Shown here piece by piece: positions 17,516-26,403 of a DNA stretch of 64,000 bases (positions within the stretch are counted from its first letter, which is position 1; each line of letters opens with the position of its first letter). The DNA lies in the NCBI RefSeq assembly GCF_947501385.1, contig NZ_CANMVP010000025.1, positions 1 through 64,000 on the forward strand, written 5' to 3'. Position numbers and translations under genes: made by a program. The stretch is from an uncultured Polaribacter sp. GTDB taxonomy: Bacteria; Bacteroidota; Bacteroidia; Flavobacteriales; Flavobacteriaceae. The notes under the pieces were generated by a model that did not search any database, was not told where the DNA came from, and saw nothing but the letters and a program-made list of their open reading frames with translations.

Positions 17516-18463
17516 CTATTCTAAAGCACCTAAATAACGTTCTGCATCTAAGGCTGCCATACAGCCTGTTCCTGCTGCAGTAACTGCCTGTCTGTATTCT
17601 TTATCTTGAATGTCACCAGCTGCAAAAACACCAGGCATGTTCGTCTTCGTAGTTTTTCCTTTGGTAATTAAATACCCAGTTTCGTCCATTTCTAAAACAC
17701 CTTTAAACAATTCTGAGTTTGGTGTGTGACCAATGGCTATAAAAACACCAGTTACATCAATATTAAACTTTTCTTTGGTTAAATTATTAACAGCTCTTAC
17801 ACCTTCTACTACATTGGTTCCTAAAACCTCATCTACTTCAGTATTATACAATACTTCAATATTTTTAGTTTTATTAACTCTATGTTGCATTGCTTTTGAT
17901 GCTTTCATATAATCCTTACGCACCAGAATAGTAACTTTCCTACATATATTTGCTAAATACGTAGCTTCTTCTGCAGCAGTATCTCCAGCTCCAACAACTA
18001 CAACATCTTGTCCTTTGTAGAAGAAGCCATCACAGGTTGCACAAGCAGAAACACCTCCACCAATCAAGCGCATTTCGCTTTCTAAACCTAAATACTTTGC
18101 GGTTGCACCCGTAGAAATAATTACGGTAGCAGCTTCAATTTCTTTTGTTTCATCTACAATTACCTTGTGTTTGCCACCAATTTCTGGATTTAATTCTACT
18201 TTTGTAGCCAAACCAAAACGCACTTCTGTTCCAAAACGTTCTGCTTGTTTTTTTAAATCTTCCATCATTGCAGGACCATCTGTACCTTCTGCATAACCCG
18301 GAAAATTATCTACCTCTGTAGTGGTTGTTAATTGACCACCCATTTGCATTCCCGTATACATTATTGGTTTCATATCTGCTCTGGCTGCATAAATTGCAGC
18401 AGTATAACCTGCAGGACCAGAACCAATAATTAAACATTTTATTTTTTCGACATTTTCTGACAT
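17516..18463 (-). CDS. trxB: Thioredoxin-disulfide reductase
   Basis: An FAD/NADPH enzyme of about 315 residues that reduces thioredoxin. It has the FAD loop GSGPAGYTAAIYAARA, the redox motif CATC in SACATCDGFF, the NADPH loop GAGDTAAEEA, and the C-terminal FAD motif AAGDIQDKEYRQAVTAAGTG. The open frame reaches 18490, but a TAnnTTTG box at 18488-18495 overlaps that longer start, so the ATG at 18463 (MSENVEKIK) is preferred. The thioredoxin at 675-983 is a possible substrate. It is transcribed alone, convergent with the J-domain/KTSC gene. Confidence 0.93.
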   Translation of the reverse strand: MSENVEKIKCLIIGSGPAGYTAAIYAARADMKPIMYTGMQMGGQLTTTTEVDNFPGYAEGTDGPAMMEDLKKQAERFGTEVRFGLATKVELNPEIGGKHKVIVDETKEIEAATVIISTGATAKYLGLESEMRLIGGGVSACATCDGFFYKGQDVVVVGAGDTAAEEATYLANICRKVTILVRKDYMKASKAMQHRVNKTKNIEVLYNTEVDEVLGTNVVEGVRAVNNLTKEKFNIDVTGVFIAIGHTPNSELFKGVLEMDETGYLITKGKTTKTNMPGVFAAGDIQDKEYRQAVTAAGTGCMAALDAERYLGALE

Positions 18464-18487
18464 AATTGGTATTGAAAAATTAGATGA

Positions 18488-18495
18488 CAAATCTA
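18488..18495 (-). promoter_or_regulatory. -7 box for trxB
   Basis: The minus strand reads TAGATTTG, matching TAnnTTTG, 25 bases before the chosen trxB start. It overlaps the first codons of the longer open frame and so decides the start. Confidence 0.55.
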
Positions 18496-18584
18496 AATTT
18501 TTAGATTTATTTATACCGTCTTTTAGTATGAATAATTGTAATTAGTTAATAACAAAAATTTATAGATGTTTTTTAAAGATTTTT

Positions 18585-19040
18585 CTAGTTTTTGGAAATA
18601 GCTGCTACTTCTTTCTCTGTGATCATTTTAATGTTCTTATTTCCCCAAGAATTTCTGATATAATTCATCACATCTGCAACTTCATCATTCTCCAATCCTA
18701 AAGGAGACATTACTTGGTTATACTGTATATCGTTTACAACGATTTCTCCTTGCATTCCATATTTTATAGCTTTGATACTCTCAACTTCTTTTTCCATTAA
18801 ATAATCTGAATTTGCTAAAGGCGGATACACCTTTGGAACTCCTTTTCCATTAGGCAAATGACAGGTTACACACATATCTAAATACACTTCTTTTCCTTTT
18901 TTTATACTTTCTGCTAATGGCGATTGTGTATGACTAATAACTTTTATTTTATTTTCTAACATTGCCACTGATTTTTCTTTTTTGTGATCACATGAAATGA
19001 TAAGCAAACCAATAGCTAAAAAAACAATTTCTTTTTTCAT
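18585..19040 (-). CDS. Class I c-type cytochrome lipoprotein
   Basis: A 151-residue exported protein with a lipoprotein signal (Cys at about residue 17 in LIISCDH). The haem-binding motif is CVTCH (near residues 57-61) followed by LPNGKG, and the distal Met ligand is probably in QVMSPLG (near 110). This is a mono-haem cytochrome c domain. It lies two bases after the sugar-dehydrogenase gene on the same strand, so it is likely the electron acceptor of that enzyme on the periplasmic side (inference from context, a pairing seen with PQQ enzymes). Confidence 0.87.
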   Translation of the reverse strand: MKKEIVFLAIGLLIISCDHKKEKSVAMLENKIKVISHTQSPLAESIKKGKEVYLDMCVTCHLPNGKGVPKVYPPLANSDYLMEKEVESIKAIKYGMQGEIVVNDIQYNQVMSPLGLENDEVADVMNYIRNSWGNKNIKMITEKEVAAISKN

Positions 19041-19042
19041 CT

Positions 19043-20128
19043 TTACTTCGGATTTATTTTTACAATTCCTAAATTTTCGATTCCAGCATACAAATAGCCA
19101 TCATTTCCTTGCTCAATCGAACGAACTCTTCCTATATTTTCTAAAATTTTTTCTTCTTTGATTACTTTTCCATCTTTTAACGTACAATTTGCAATGTATT
19201 TAAATTTTAAAGAACCAATAAAAACGTTTCCTTTCCACTTCGGATATGTATCAGAATTTACAAAAGCCATTCCGCTTGGCGCAATCGATGGATCCCAATA
19301 ATGTAAAGGTTGCTCCATACCTTCTTTAGCAGTTATATCAGTAAAACTTGTGCCCGAATAATTGACTCCATAACTAATTACTGGCCAACCATAATTCTTT
19401 CCTCTGTGAATAATATTGATTTCATCGCCTCCCTTTGGGCCGTGTTCGTGCGTCCAGATTTCTCCTGTAAACGGATTGGTTTCCATGCCTTGCGGATTTC
19501 TATGTCCGTAACTAAAAATAGCTTTTTTTGCATTTTCTTGATTTACAAAAGGATTGTCCGCAGGAATTGTTCCGTCATCATTCAAACGATAAATTTTACC
19601 ACAATCTCTAGTAATATCTTGCGGATTTTCATCTCTATTACCACGATCTCCAATACTAAAATAAATATGATTTGCTGCATCAAAAGCAATTCTAGAACCA
19701 AAATGTTGCCCTTTTCTACTGTTTGGTTCGGCTTTATACAACACTTTTTGATCAGAAAGTTGATGGTCTTTAAAAACGGCACGCATCAGCGAAGTATTTG
19801 CTCCTTTTTCTTCGCCTTCTGAGGATGCGTAGGTAAAATAAATAAAGTTGTTTGTTTTAAAATTTGGATGCAGTTCAATGTCCATCAAACCGCCTTGACC
19901 ACGAACAGTAACTTCGGGCATTCCTGCAACCATGGTCTTTTTCCCGTCCTTATAGTGAATTAATTCTCCTGATTTTTCGGTAATTAAAATGGAATTATCG
20001 GGTAAAAACGTAAAACCCCAAGGGTTCTCTAGTGCTGGTACAATCAACTCGTAGTCTGAACTATCTTGAGCAATCACGGCACAAGAATAGTAGGAAATGA
20101 TTACTAAAAAAAGGGATATATATTTCAT
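19043..20128 (-). CDS. PQQ-dependent sugar dehydrogenase (YliI/Asd-like)
   Basis: A 361-residue exported protein with a signal peptide (residues 1-20, ending VIAQ). It is a six-bladed propeller of the soluble glucose dehydrogenase/aldose sugar dehydrogenase family: LENPWGFTFLPDN at the start, GQHFGSRIAFD with the probable catalytic His, SIGDRG for calcium/PQQ binding, YGHRNPQG, and HGPKGGDEIN. It oxidises aldoses in the periplasm and passes electrons on, probably to the cytochrome encoded downstream. It needs PQQ; no PQQ synthesis genes are in this window. Confidence 0.85.
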   Translation of the reverse strand: MKYISLFLVIISYYSCAVIAQDSSDYELIVPALENPWGFTFLPDNSILITEKSGELIHYKDGKKTMVAGMPEVTVRGQGGLMDIELHPNFKTNNFIYFTYASSEGEEKGANTSLMRAVFKDHQLSDQKVLYKAEPNSRKGQHFGSRIAFDAANHIYFSIGDRGNRDENPQDITRDCGKIYRLNDDGTIPADNPFVNQENAKKAIFSYGHRNPQGMETNPFTGEIWTHEHGPKGGDEINIIHRGKNYGWPVISYGVNYSGTSFTDITAKEGMEQPLHYWDPSIAPSGMAFVNSDTYPKWKGNVFIGSLKFKYIANCTLKDGKVIKEEKILENIGRVRSIEQGNDGYLYAGIENLGIVKINPK

Positions 20129-20157
20129 GAATTTTTATTTATCAGTTTAAAAATACA

Positions 20158-22452
20158 TCAAAAAATATAATTTATGCGAATTCCTGCATAAAAGTTTATA
20201 GGATTTCCAGGGTAATAATATCTTGGTGCATTGCCTCCAAAACTTGATGCATTTATTAGAATTTGAGAAGCATAGGCTTCATCAAAGATATTATTTACAC
20301 CGAAAAAGGTGTTAAACTGTAGCTTTTTAGTAAGGTTTTTTCTATACCCAATCTTCAAATTGGTCACCTTATAGCTATCAGAAAAAAGAGAATTACTATC
20401 TGTAACGGGCATACTTCCTACATATTGAAAATTAATATTTCCGTAAAATCCAAGCATTGAATTGAAATCAATTCCAGCATTAAAAACATCTTTAGGTACA
20501 CCTGTTAAATCGTTTCCAGAGAAATCATCGGTATCATCAATAAATTCTTTAAAGATAAAATTGTTACGTGTATAGTTTATAAATGTGTTTATTGTTACAT
20601 TTTCTTTCTGCAACCATTTATAGTTGATTGCTAATTCTAATCCATCATGTTGTGTTTTACCCGCATTAATACCTACAAATTCATCTTGTGCTGTTCTTCT
20701 TGAAACTAGAAGATTCTTAATACTTAAACGGTAGATTGCTACATTGTATTGAAACTTATTATTGAAGAATTCGCCTCGTGAGCCAACTTCAAAGTTCCAG
20801 CCTGTTTCTGGTTTTAAACTGGTATTTATTTGTCCGTCTGGCAACAATGTTTCATTCAGAGAAATAGGCGAAAAGCCATGACTAACACTTGCAAAAACAC
20901 TCATATCTTCTGAAAATAAATGAGATAACCCAAATTTAGGCGATACAATATTCTTAAATTTGAAGCTACCAGATTGATCTGGATTATCTGCTGAAACTTG
21001 AAACTGATCTTCTAAATCATAAGATGTTTCATTTATATTTAAACCTGCGGAAAATGTTGTTTTTTCTGAAAATTCATAATTAGTTTCAAAAAACAGGTTG
21101 TAATACTTCCTATTTTCTTTAAAGTTTGAGATTCGATCACCCTTAACACTTCCTATTCCTACAGGAGAATCTTCATGTAAATTTTCGAATGTTTCGTATT
21201 TGTAGCTGTCTTTAAAAAGTTCGCCACCAATAGTCCAGTTTAGTGTTTTACTGAATAGCTTCGTATTTCCTAAAAATCGACTTCTCATCCCAAAAGCAAA
21301 GATATTTTCTTTTAAAATATTAAAAGGTCTCGGTTCATAGGCATCTCTAAAAGAGCTAAAAATGCTTGTAACCAGTTTTAAACTAGTAGTATAATCATGA
21401 TTCCACGTTGCACCAAAAACACCTCTTTTAGCATCTTCAAAACCTTGCGCTTGTTTCCAAGTAAAAGCTGCACTTTTTGGATTGTTTAAATATATTGCTT
21501 CATTAATAGAACTGGGAATAAATGCTTTTAAATCGACAAAACTTGCTAAAAATGAGACCTCGTCCTTTTCGCTTAAAAAGTGATTCGAATTAATGGTAAA
21601 AGTTTGCCTATCGTATTGGTTATTATCACGATAACCATCGCTATGTGTATTGCTATAAACTGCTCTAAAACTATTTTTAGAGGTTCCGTGATTCAAGTTT
21701 AGAATCTGCTTATTTAATCCAAAAGAGCCAATTAATAATTCTCCGTTGATACTAGACTGATTTAAAAAACCATTTTGTGGTGTGATGTGAATAACACCTC
21801 CAAGACCAGCTCCGTAAATACTTGATGCTGCTCCTTTAATAATTTCAAAACGTGAAATTGAAGCCAATTCAAAATCTTCTATGGTGGTTTCTCCGCTTCC
21901 GTTAGTTAGCGGAATATCTTTAAAGTAAGCTCTAATTTTAGAAGTCCCAAACAAGTTTCTAGCACCAATTCCTCTAATGGTAATTCGGTTTGTATTGAGC
22001 GCGCCGCTTTGCATAAAAACCCCTGATGCTCTATTTAATATTGGAGCAAAATCTGTATTATTTGAACGTTGTAGGTCTTCAGAAGAAATAATACTAATAG
22101 CAGCTGTAGCTTTTTTTAGTTTTTTAGGAATATGATTTGTGGTGATAATAACTTCATGTAATTCTGACGGATTTATCTCTAATTGAATAATATAAAATTG
22201 GTGATTTTTTAACTCAACAATCTTATCTATATAGCCTTTCCTTTTAAATAAGTAACTATCAGAATTTAAAACTTCGAAAGTACCATCTATATTGGAAGTA
22301 GTGTTTTCTTTAGAAGTTAAATTTATTATTTGAGTAATAGGTAATGGAGTTCCGTTATTACTATCTACTATTTTTCCTTTAATTTTTGATTGACAAAACC
22401 CTGTAAAAGTAATACTGAAAAAAATAAAAAAAAGTATTCGTGGTTGCACCAT
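20158..22452 (-). CDS. TonB-dependent outer-membrane receptor
   Basis: A 764-residue receptor with a signal peptide (residues 1-20, ending GFCQ). A carboxypeptidase-regulatory-like domain (25-95: IKGKIVDSNNGTPLPITQI) is followed by a plug domain (110-225, with RITIRGIGARNLFG and GGVIHITPQNG) and a 22-strand barrel to the C-terminal aromatic (NYIF). It is shorter than SusC proteins and no SusD gene is adjacent, so a metal-chelate, cofactor or small-molecule substrate is likelier than a glycan; the substrate is not readable. It is separated by 29 bases from the sugar-dehydrogenase gene and may head that operon. Confidence 0.87.
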   Translation of the reverse strand: MVQPRILFFIFFSITFTGFCQSKIKGKIVDSNNGTPLPITQIINLTSKENTTSNIDGTFEVLNSDSYLFKRKGYIDKIVELKNHQFYIIQLEINPSELHEVIITTNHIPKKLKKATAAISIISSEDLQRSNNTDFAPILNRASGVFMQSGALNTNRITIRGIGARNLFGTSKIRAYFKDIPLTNGSGETTIEDFELASISRFEIIKGAASSIYGAGLGGVIHITPQNGFLNQSSINGELLIGSFGLNKQILNLNHGTSKNSFRAVYSNTHSDGYRDNNQYDRQTFTINSNHFLSEKDEVSFLASFVDLKAFIPSSINEAIYLNNPKSAAFTWKQAQGFEDAKRGVFGATWNHDYTTSLKLVTSIFSSFRDAYEPRPFNILKENIFAFGMRSRFLGNTKLFSKTLNWTIGGELFKDSYKYETFENLHEDSPVGIGSVKGDRISNFKENRKYYNLFFETNYEFSEKTTFSAGLNINETSYDLEDQFQVSADNPDQSGSFKFKNIVSPKFGLSHLFSEDMSVFASVSHGFSPISLNETLLPDGQINTSLKPETGWNFEVGSRGEFFNNKFQYNVAIYRLSIKNLLVSRRTAQDEFVGINAGKTQHDGLELAINYKWLQKENVTINTFINYTRNNFIFKEFIDDTDDFSGNDLTGVPKDVFNAGIDFNSMLGFYGNINFQYVGSMPVTDSNSLFSDSYKVTNLKIGYRKNLTKKLQFNTFFGVNNIFDEAYASQILINASSFGGNAPRYYYPGNPINFYAGIRINYIF

Positions 22453-22535
22453 ATTAGCTTAAAAAATGAATTGCTAAATTAGCACTTTTCAACAATATTT
22501 TTTTCAATTATAATTAGAAAACAAATAAAAAAAAG

Positions 22536-22543
22536 TATATTTG
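22536..22543 (+). promoter_or_regulatory. -7 box of the tRNA-Pro gene
   Basis: TATATTTG, a perfect TAnnTTTG match, lies 23 bases before the tRNA. It is the expected promoter element. Confidence 0.6.
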
Positions 22544-22566
22544 CAACCCGTTACAAATAAATATTT

Positions 22567-22641
22567 CGGGGTGTAGCGTAGCCCGGTCATCGCGCCTCGT
22601 TTGGGACGAGGAGGTCGCAGGTTCGAATCCTGCCACCCCGA
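22567..22641 (+). tRNA. tRNA-Pro (TGG)
   Basis: The acceptor arms CGGGGTG (22567-22573) and CACCCCG (22634-22640) pair over seven bases, with A as discriminator. The anticodon stem CCTCG/CGAGG encloses the loop TTTGGGA, giving anticodon TGG. The T arm reads GCAGGTTCGAATCCTGC. CCA is not encoded. The 3' end of this gene is the integration site of the element that follows; a 16-bp copy lies at 46954-46969. Confidence 0.95.
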
Positions 22642-22642
22642 C
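22627..22642 (+). other. Attachment site attL (within tRNA-Pro)
   Basis: ATCCTGCCACCCCGAC covers the 3' half of the T arm and the acceptor stem of tRNA-Pro. An identical 16-bp direct repeat lies at 46954-46969, and an integrase gene begins 231 bases downstream. These are the standard marks of site-specific integration at a tRNA 3' end. Confidence 0.85.
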
Positions 22643-22664
22643 TAAAATGAATACCAAAGAAAAC

Positions 22665-22700
22665 TAAAACCTTGTAAATCGTATGATTTACAAGGTTTTA
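22665..22700 (+). terminator. Hairpin after tRNA-Pro
   Basis: A perfect 16-bp stem (TAAAACCTTGTAAATC at 22665-22680 and its complement at 22685-22700) with a GTAT loop, followed by TGGTTTTTG. It can terminate the tRNA transcript. The same hairpin, slightly diverged, follows the second att copy at 46992-47027, so it belongs to the element end rather than to the host tRNA locus. Confidence 0.65.
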
Positions 22701-22740
22701 TGGTTTTTGAGTTATCATAAGAATTGAATTAACATGGTTT

Positions 22741-22795
22741 AATTCGGTTCACAATTCGGTTCACAGTTTTAAAACACAAAAAGTGTGAACCGAAT
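22741..22795. promoter_or_regulatory. Integrase arm-type repeats, element 1
   Basis: AATTCGGTTCACA occurs twice in tandem with a 12-bp period (22741-22753 and 22753-22765), and its inverted form TGTGAACCGAAT lies at 22784-22795. One more direct copy sits near the other end of the element at 46883-46895. Repeats flanking the att core on both sides are what integrase arm-binding or excisionase sites look like. Binding is inference. Confidence 0.6.
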
Positions 22796-22826
22796 AGATA
22801 CTTAAAATTCTGTAATTGAAATAGTT

Positions 22827-22840
22827 GATTTGACTTTCGT
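22827..22840 (+). promoter_or_regulatory. 14-bp motif shared by int and xis leaders
   Basis: GATTTGACTTTCGT lies 33 bases before the integrase start. The identical 14-mer is upstream of the second integrase (47129-47142), and its reverse complement is upstream of the excisionase-like gene (35062-35075). It is a candidate regulator site linking integrase and excisionase expression. Confidence 0.5.
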
Positions 22841-22872
22841 CTTGAATGAATGTTTAATTAAAGACGACAACT

Positions 22873-24123
22873 ATGCAATCACAATCCACCTTCAGTTTAT
22901 CATTTTGGGTAAACGCAACAAGAGCAAAAAACAACCAAGTTTCTGTTTATGGCAGAATAACTGTTAATGGCAAACGAGCAAATATCAGTTTAAAACGAAA
23001 AGTAGTTTTATCCGAATGGGATTCTAATAAAGGTAAAGCAAGAGGTAATAAACAAGAATCTCGATTACTCAACAGATATTTAGACCTGGTTAAAAACAGA
23101 ATTTACGAAGCTCATGATGAACTAGTAAAAGAAAAAGTCTTTATCTGTGCTCAATCTATTAAAGCTCGTTTTTTAGGCGAAGACAACGAAGAGTATTCTT
23201 TATTAACATTAGTAGATTATCATAATACACAAATGAGCGAATCATTAAGTTATGGTACTTTAAAGAACTACTTCACTACTCAAAAATATATCAAGTTATT
23301 CTTAACAAAAAAAAGAAAAACTCAAGACGTGTATTTATCACAACTAACATTTCGTTTTTTGGTTGATTTTGAAAAGTTTTTACGTTCCCATGTTCCAGAG
23401 GACCATCAAAAGAAAATGGAAAATAATACAGTTATGAAGCATATCCAACGACTTCGAAAAATGGTAACATTAGCCTATAAAATGGAATGGATCGATAAAG
23501 ATCCTTTCATAAAATTTAAACCAACCTATATCAAGAATGAGCGTGAGTTTTTAAGAGAAGATGAGCTGCAAGATATCATTGAAAAAGAATTTGAAATTGA
23601 AAGATTGAATCTAGTAAAGGATTTATTCATTTTCAGTTGTTATACAGGCTTATCATATATAGATGTAATGAATCTCAACGAAGATAATATTGCAATTGGT
23701 ATTGATGGTGGGCGATGGATTATTACTAACAGACAAAAAACACATAACAAAGTAAAAATTCCAATACTATCAATTGCAGAAGAATTGATTAAAAAATACA
23801 AAGGACATATCAAAGCCAATAAAACTAAAACCTTGTTCCCAAATATTTCAAATCAAAAATTAAACGCCTACTTAAAGGAAATAGCAGATGTATGTGGTTT
23901 AAAAAAAAGTCTTACATTTCACATGGCTAGACATACTTTTGCAACGACAGTTACATTAAGTAATGGGGTTCCAATTGAAACAGTATCAAAATTACTAGGG
24001 CATTCAAAAATTGCAACAACACAAATTTATGCAAGGGTAATTGAAAGAAAAGTTAGTCAGGATATTGGATTGCTTAAGGCAAAATTGAATATAAAGAAAA
24101 GTACGATGAAAAAGATTAATTAA
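22873..24123 (+). CDS. Tyrosine recombinase (element integrase)
   Basis: A 416-residue site-specific recombinase of the Bacteroidetes integrative-element type. An N-terminal arm-binding domain (residues 1-100), a SAM-like core-binding domain (about 110-215) and a catalytic domain (220-410) are present. Catalytic motifs are ARHTFAT (His-x-x-Arg region), LLGHSKIATTQIYARV (His and the Tyr nucleophile). The first catalytic Arg position is occupied by Ser in CYTGLSYIDV, a replacement known for this family (for example IntDOT). It lies just inside attL and is the likely driver of integration and excision. A homologue 24 kb away (47181) is broken. Confidence 0.92.
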   Translation: MQSQSTFSLSFWVNATRAKNNQVSVYGRITVNGKRANISLKRKVVLSEWDSNKGKARGNKQESRLLNRYLDLVKNRIYEAHDELVKEKVFICAQSIKARFLGEDNEEYSLLTLVDYHNTQMSESLSYGTLKNYFTTQKYIKLFLTKKRKTQDVYLSQLTFRFLVDFEKFLRSHVPEDHQKKMENNTVMKHIQRLRKMVTLAYKMEWIDKDPFIKFKPTYIKNEREFLREDELQDIIEKEFEIERLNLVKDLFIFSCYTGLSYIDVMNLNEDNIAIGIDGGRWIITNRQKTHNKVKIPILSIAEELIKKYKGHIKANKTKTLFPNISNQKLNAYLKEIADVCGLKKSLTFHMARHTFATTVTLSNGVPIETVSKLLGHSKIATTQIYARVIERKVSQDIGLLKAKLNIKKSTMKKIN

Positions 24124-24433
24124 TATGTTTATTGCCAAAATCGTTTAGAGTTTTTAAAAGGTTTCCTAACTCTTTTGCTTCTTCATGTATTTTATAAAAC
24201 ACCTTTGGAGGAAAGTCATTAAATTCTATTCGTTCAATAATATTATTTTCTTCTAGTTGTTTTAATTGTTCCAACAAAACTTTTTTAGAAACACGGGGAA
24301 TACAGCGCCATAATTCAATAAACCGTATTTCTTTTTCATTGAATAGATGATGCAAAATCAGGGGTTTCCATTTACCCGAAAGTAAATCTAAACTTCGCTT
24401 TACTCCGCAATTTTCAAACTCCTTATAATTCAT
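24116..24433 (-). CDS. HxlR family winged-helix regulator
   Basis: A 105-residue regulator. The HxlR signature is the start CGVKRSLDLLSGKWKPLILHHL with the Cys near residue 9, followed by winged-helix segments RVSKKVLLEQLKQLEENNIIER and a PPKVFYKI wing. It is convergent with the integrase, overlapping its last codons by eight bases, and divergent from the MBL-fold hydrolase at 24536, which is its probable target because only 102 bases separate the two starts. The ligand is unknown. Confidence 0.88.
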   Translation of the reverse strand: MNYKEFENCGVKRSLDLLSGKWKPLILHHLFNEKEIRFIELWRCIPRVSKKVLLEQLKQLEENNIIERIEFNDFPPKVFYKIHEEAKELGNLLKTLNDFGNKHIN

Positions 24434-24535
24434 AATTGTTTTTTTTAAGTAGGTTACTTAAAGGTAAACCTCTTTAAGAATACATAACGTGTCACTAATT
24501 TAGTGAATATAAATTATTCATAAAAAACAAACACT

Positions 24536-25297
24536 ATGGAAGTTCAATTATGGCGAAATGCAACAGTACTACTAGATATAAAAAACATAAAGTTTTTAAT
24601 AGATCCTATGCTAGGGAAAAAATCTTCGTTTGGGATTTTTCCTTGGACTCAGGACAATAGACCGAATCCCTTAGTAGATTTACCGTTTGATACAAAAGAG
24701 TTAGACAATTATTTAGCAAGCATAGATGCGGTTGTAGTAACCCATCTTCATCCAGACCATTGGGATAAAGCGGCTATAGAGCGTTTAGATAAAAACCTGC
24801 CTATTATTTGCCCTATTGCTATTGCAGAAACGATTGCAAACTATGGCTTTAAAAATGTTATAGAGGTTTTTAGAAATTTAAATTTCAATGAAGTTACTAT
24901 TTCTCTTACTTCTGGATTACACGGTAAGGGTGAAATAGAAGAAAAGATGGGGACTGTAAATGGCTTTATGTTTTCTTCTCAAGATGAACAAATATATTTT
25001 GCCGGAGATACTGTTTTATGTGAGGAAGTTATAAATACTTTAAAGCTTTATAAACCAGAAATAGTAGTTGTTGCGGGTGGGGCTGCAACTTTTGAAATTG
25101 GAGCCCCAGTAACTATGTCCGCTAATGAAATTGTTAAGATTTGTAAATTATTTCCAAAAACTCAAGTAGTCATTACACACTTAGAATCTATAAGTCCTTG
25201 CATAGAAAATAGAACAACTATATCAAAAATTATTAAGAGAGAGGGTGTCCATTTACAATGTGTTATTCCTAACGATGGAGAGGGTATTCAATTCTAA
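24536..25297 (+). CDS. MBL-fold metallo-hydrolase (UlaG-like)
   Basis: A 253-residue metallo-beta-lactamase-fold hydrolase without a signal peptide. The metal motif is THLHPDHWD (HxHxDH, near residues 69-77), further ligands are in SGLHGKG and YFAGDTVL, and the last His is in VVITHLES. The domain is similar to UlaG/L-ascorbate-6-phosphate-lactonase-type proteins but the substrate is not readable. Divergent from an HxlR regulator, a pairing common for detoxification or quinone/aldehyde-response genes. It is the only plus-strand gene of the cargo before 32283. Confidence 0.82.
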   Translation: MEVQLWRNATVLLDIKNIKFLIDPMLGKKSSFGIFPWTQDNRPNPLVDLPFDTKELDNYLASIDAVVVTHLHPDHWDKAAIERLDKNLPIICPIAIAETIANYGFKNVIEVFRNLNFNEVTISLTSGLHGKGEIEEKMGTVNGFMFSSQDEQIYFAGDTVLCEEVINTLKLYKPEIVVVAGGAATFEIGAPVTMSANEIVKICKLFPKTQVVITHLESISPCIENRTTISKIIKREGVHLQCVIPNDGEGIQF

Positions 25298-25308
25298 TTA
25301 AAGATCGA

Positions 25309-25830
25309 TTAAGCTATATTTTTTACAATATATTCCATAAGGGTAATATCCAAATTTCTGTGCTGGATTGGTAGATCTATTGTGTCACTTGTTTTATACT
25401 CTTCTATAACATTAAAATTAAATTTTTTATAAAACTCGATTATTGCTTTGTTTTTGGTCCAAGTATCAATTCTTATAGAGTTAAGATTACGGCTAATAGA
25501 ATAATCGATAGCCCAGTTTAAAACTTTATTAAATTGATTTTGACCCTTAAAATTAGGGTTTACAACAACCCTATGTAAATATAGAGAAGTTCCTTTTTCT
25601 TTTTCTCGCCAAATAAGTGGGTCAGAAAACATTATACCAAATGCACATAGTATATTTGAGTCTTCAATAATTTTATAGTGTTTCCCCTCAATTATTTCAT
25701 TTTTTAAATGATTAATATCAATAGCTTCCCATCCGAAGTAGTTATTTCTCTTTTGGTACTCTATTGCTTTTTTGTACATCCAAGAAATAGTATCTAAATC
25801 TTCAATTAAAGTTTGTTTAATGTGGTACAT
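25309..25830 (-). CDS. GNAT family N-acetyltransferase
   Basis: A 173-residue acetyl-CoA-dependent acyltransferase. The acetyl-CoA loop region reads HRVVVNPNFKGQNQFNKVLNWA (normally Q/RxxGxG/A; here KGQNQF), followed by the conserved NKAIIEFYKKFNF segment. The acceptor is unknown. Its start overlaps the end of the DinB gene by 14 bases, so the two are translationally coupled. It is the last gene of the minus-strand run that starts at thiC. Confidence 0.8.
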   Translation of the reverse strand: MYHIKQTLIEDLDTISWMYKKAIEYQKRNNYFGWEAIDINHLKNEIIEGKHYKIIEDSNILCAFGIMFSDPLIWREKEKGTSLYLHRVVVNPNFKGQNQFNKVLNWAIDYSISRNLNSIRIDTWTKNKAIIEFYKKFNFNVIEEYKTSDTIDLPIQHRNLDITLMEYIVKNIA

Positions 25831-26350
25831 TTAAATTATTGAAATACTTAGACCATGGTCCTATTTGTTCTTTATATTGAAAGGCCATAACTCTTGAAAT
25901 TTGGGAAAGATGAGACAAATCATGTACTGCCCATGTACTTATCTGCTGTACAAGAGTAACTTTTCCAAATTCTGGGTGGATAGCTTCTTTTAAAAAATCG
26001 TCATGTTTTAAGTTTTGCGATTTTAAAAAAATTAAACTTTCATTACGCATTTTTTTAAAGATTTCACATAATAATTCTATTGGTTGTTGGTTGTTAGATT
26101 TCTTAAGTCTCTCAAAGCGATGGTAAGTTTTATTTAAATCAGTAGAAAGAATAATTTTTATTCTTGGTATCCAATTTGTTTTTTCAGCTTCAATTAAATG
26201 TTCGACTATTTGATATGTAGACCAAGTGTTTATGCCTTCATTAAAATTTGTCCAGTTTGTACTTTTATTTTTCGTCAATGCAATTAAAATATCAGGTGTG
26301 CTTTCAATAATTTCAAGGCATTCATCCAGTTTAAAACTATTATTATTCAT
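25817..26350 (-). CDS. DinB family protein
   Basis: A 177-residue four-helix protein of the DinB/YfiT superfamily. Conserved metal-site positions are seen in IVEHLIEAEKTNW (first His) and AVHDLSHLSQISRVMAFQYK (last two His). Members bind a divalent metal and several act as thiol-dependent transferases, including bacillithiol transferases; the actual substrate here is unknown. Coupled to the downstream GNAT gene by a 14-base overlap. Confidence 0.82.
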   Translation of the reverse strand: MNNNSFKLDECLEIIESTPDILIALTKNKSTNWTNFNEGINTWSTYQIVEHLIEAEKTNWIPRIKIILSTDLNKTYHRFERLKKSNNQQPIELLCEIFKKMRNESLIFLKSQNLKHDDFLKEAIHPEFGKVTLVQQISTWAVHDLSHLSQISRVMAFQYKEQIGPWSKYFNNLNVPH

Positions 26351-26403
26351 AAAATTTATTAATTTAAAAATTTATTAATCAATTTATTGGTTGAGAATAT
26401 TTA

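Noticed and set aside
19310..19822. 170-codon open frame on the plus strand
   Set aside because: It is antisense to the sugar dehydrogenase, whose propeller motifs are well conserved; the product looks random and Cys/Phe-rich.
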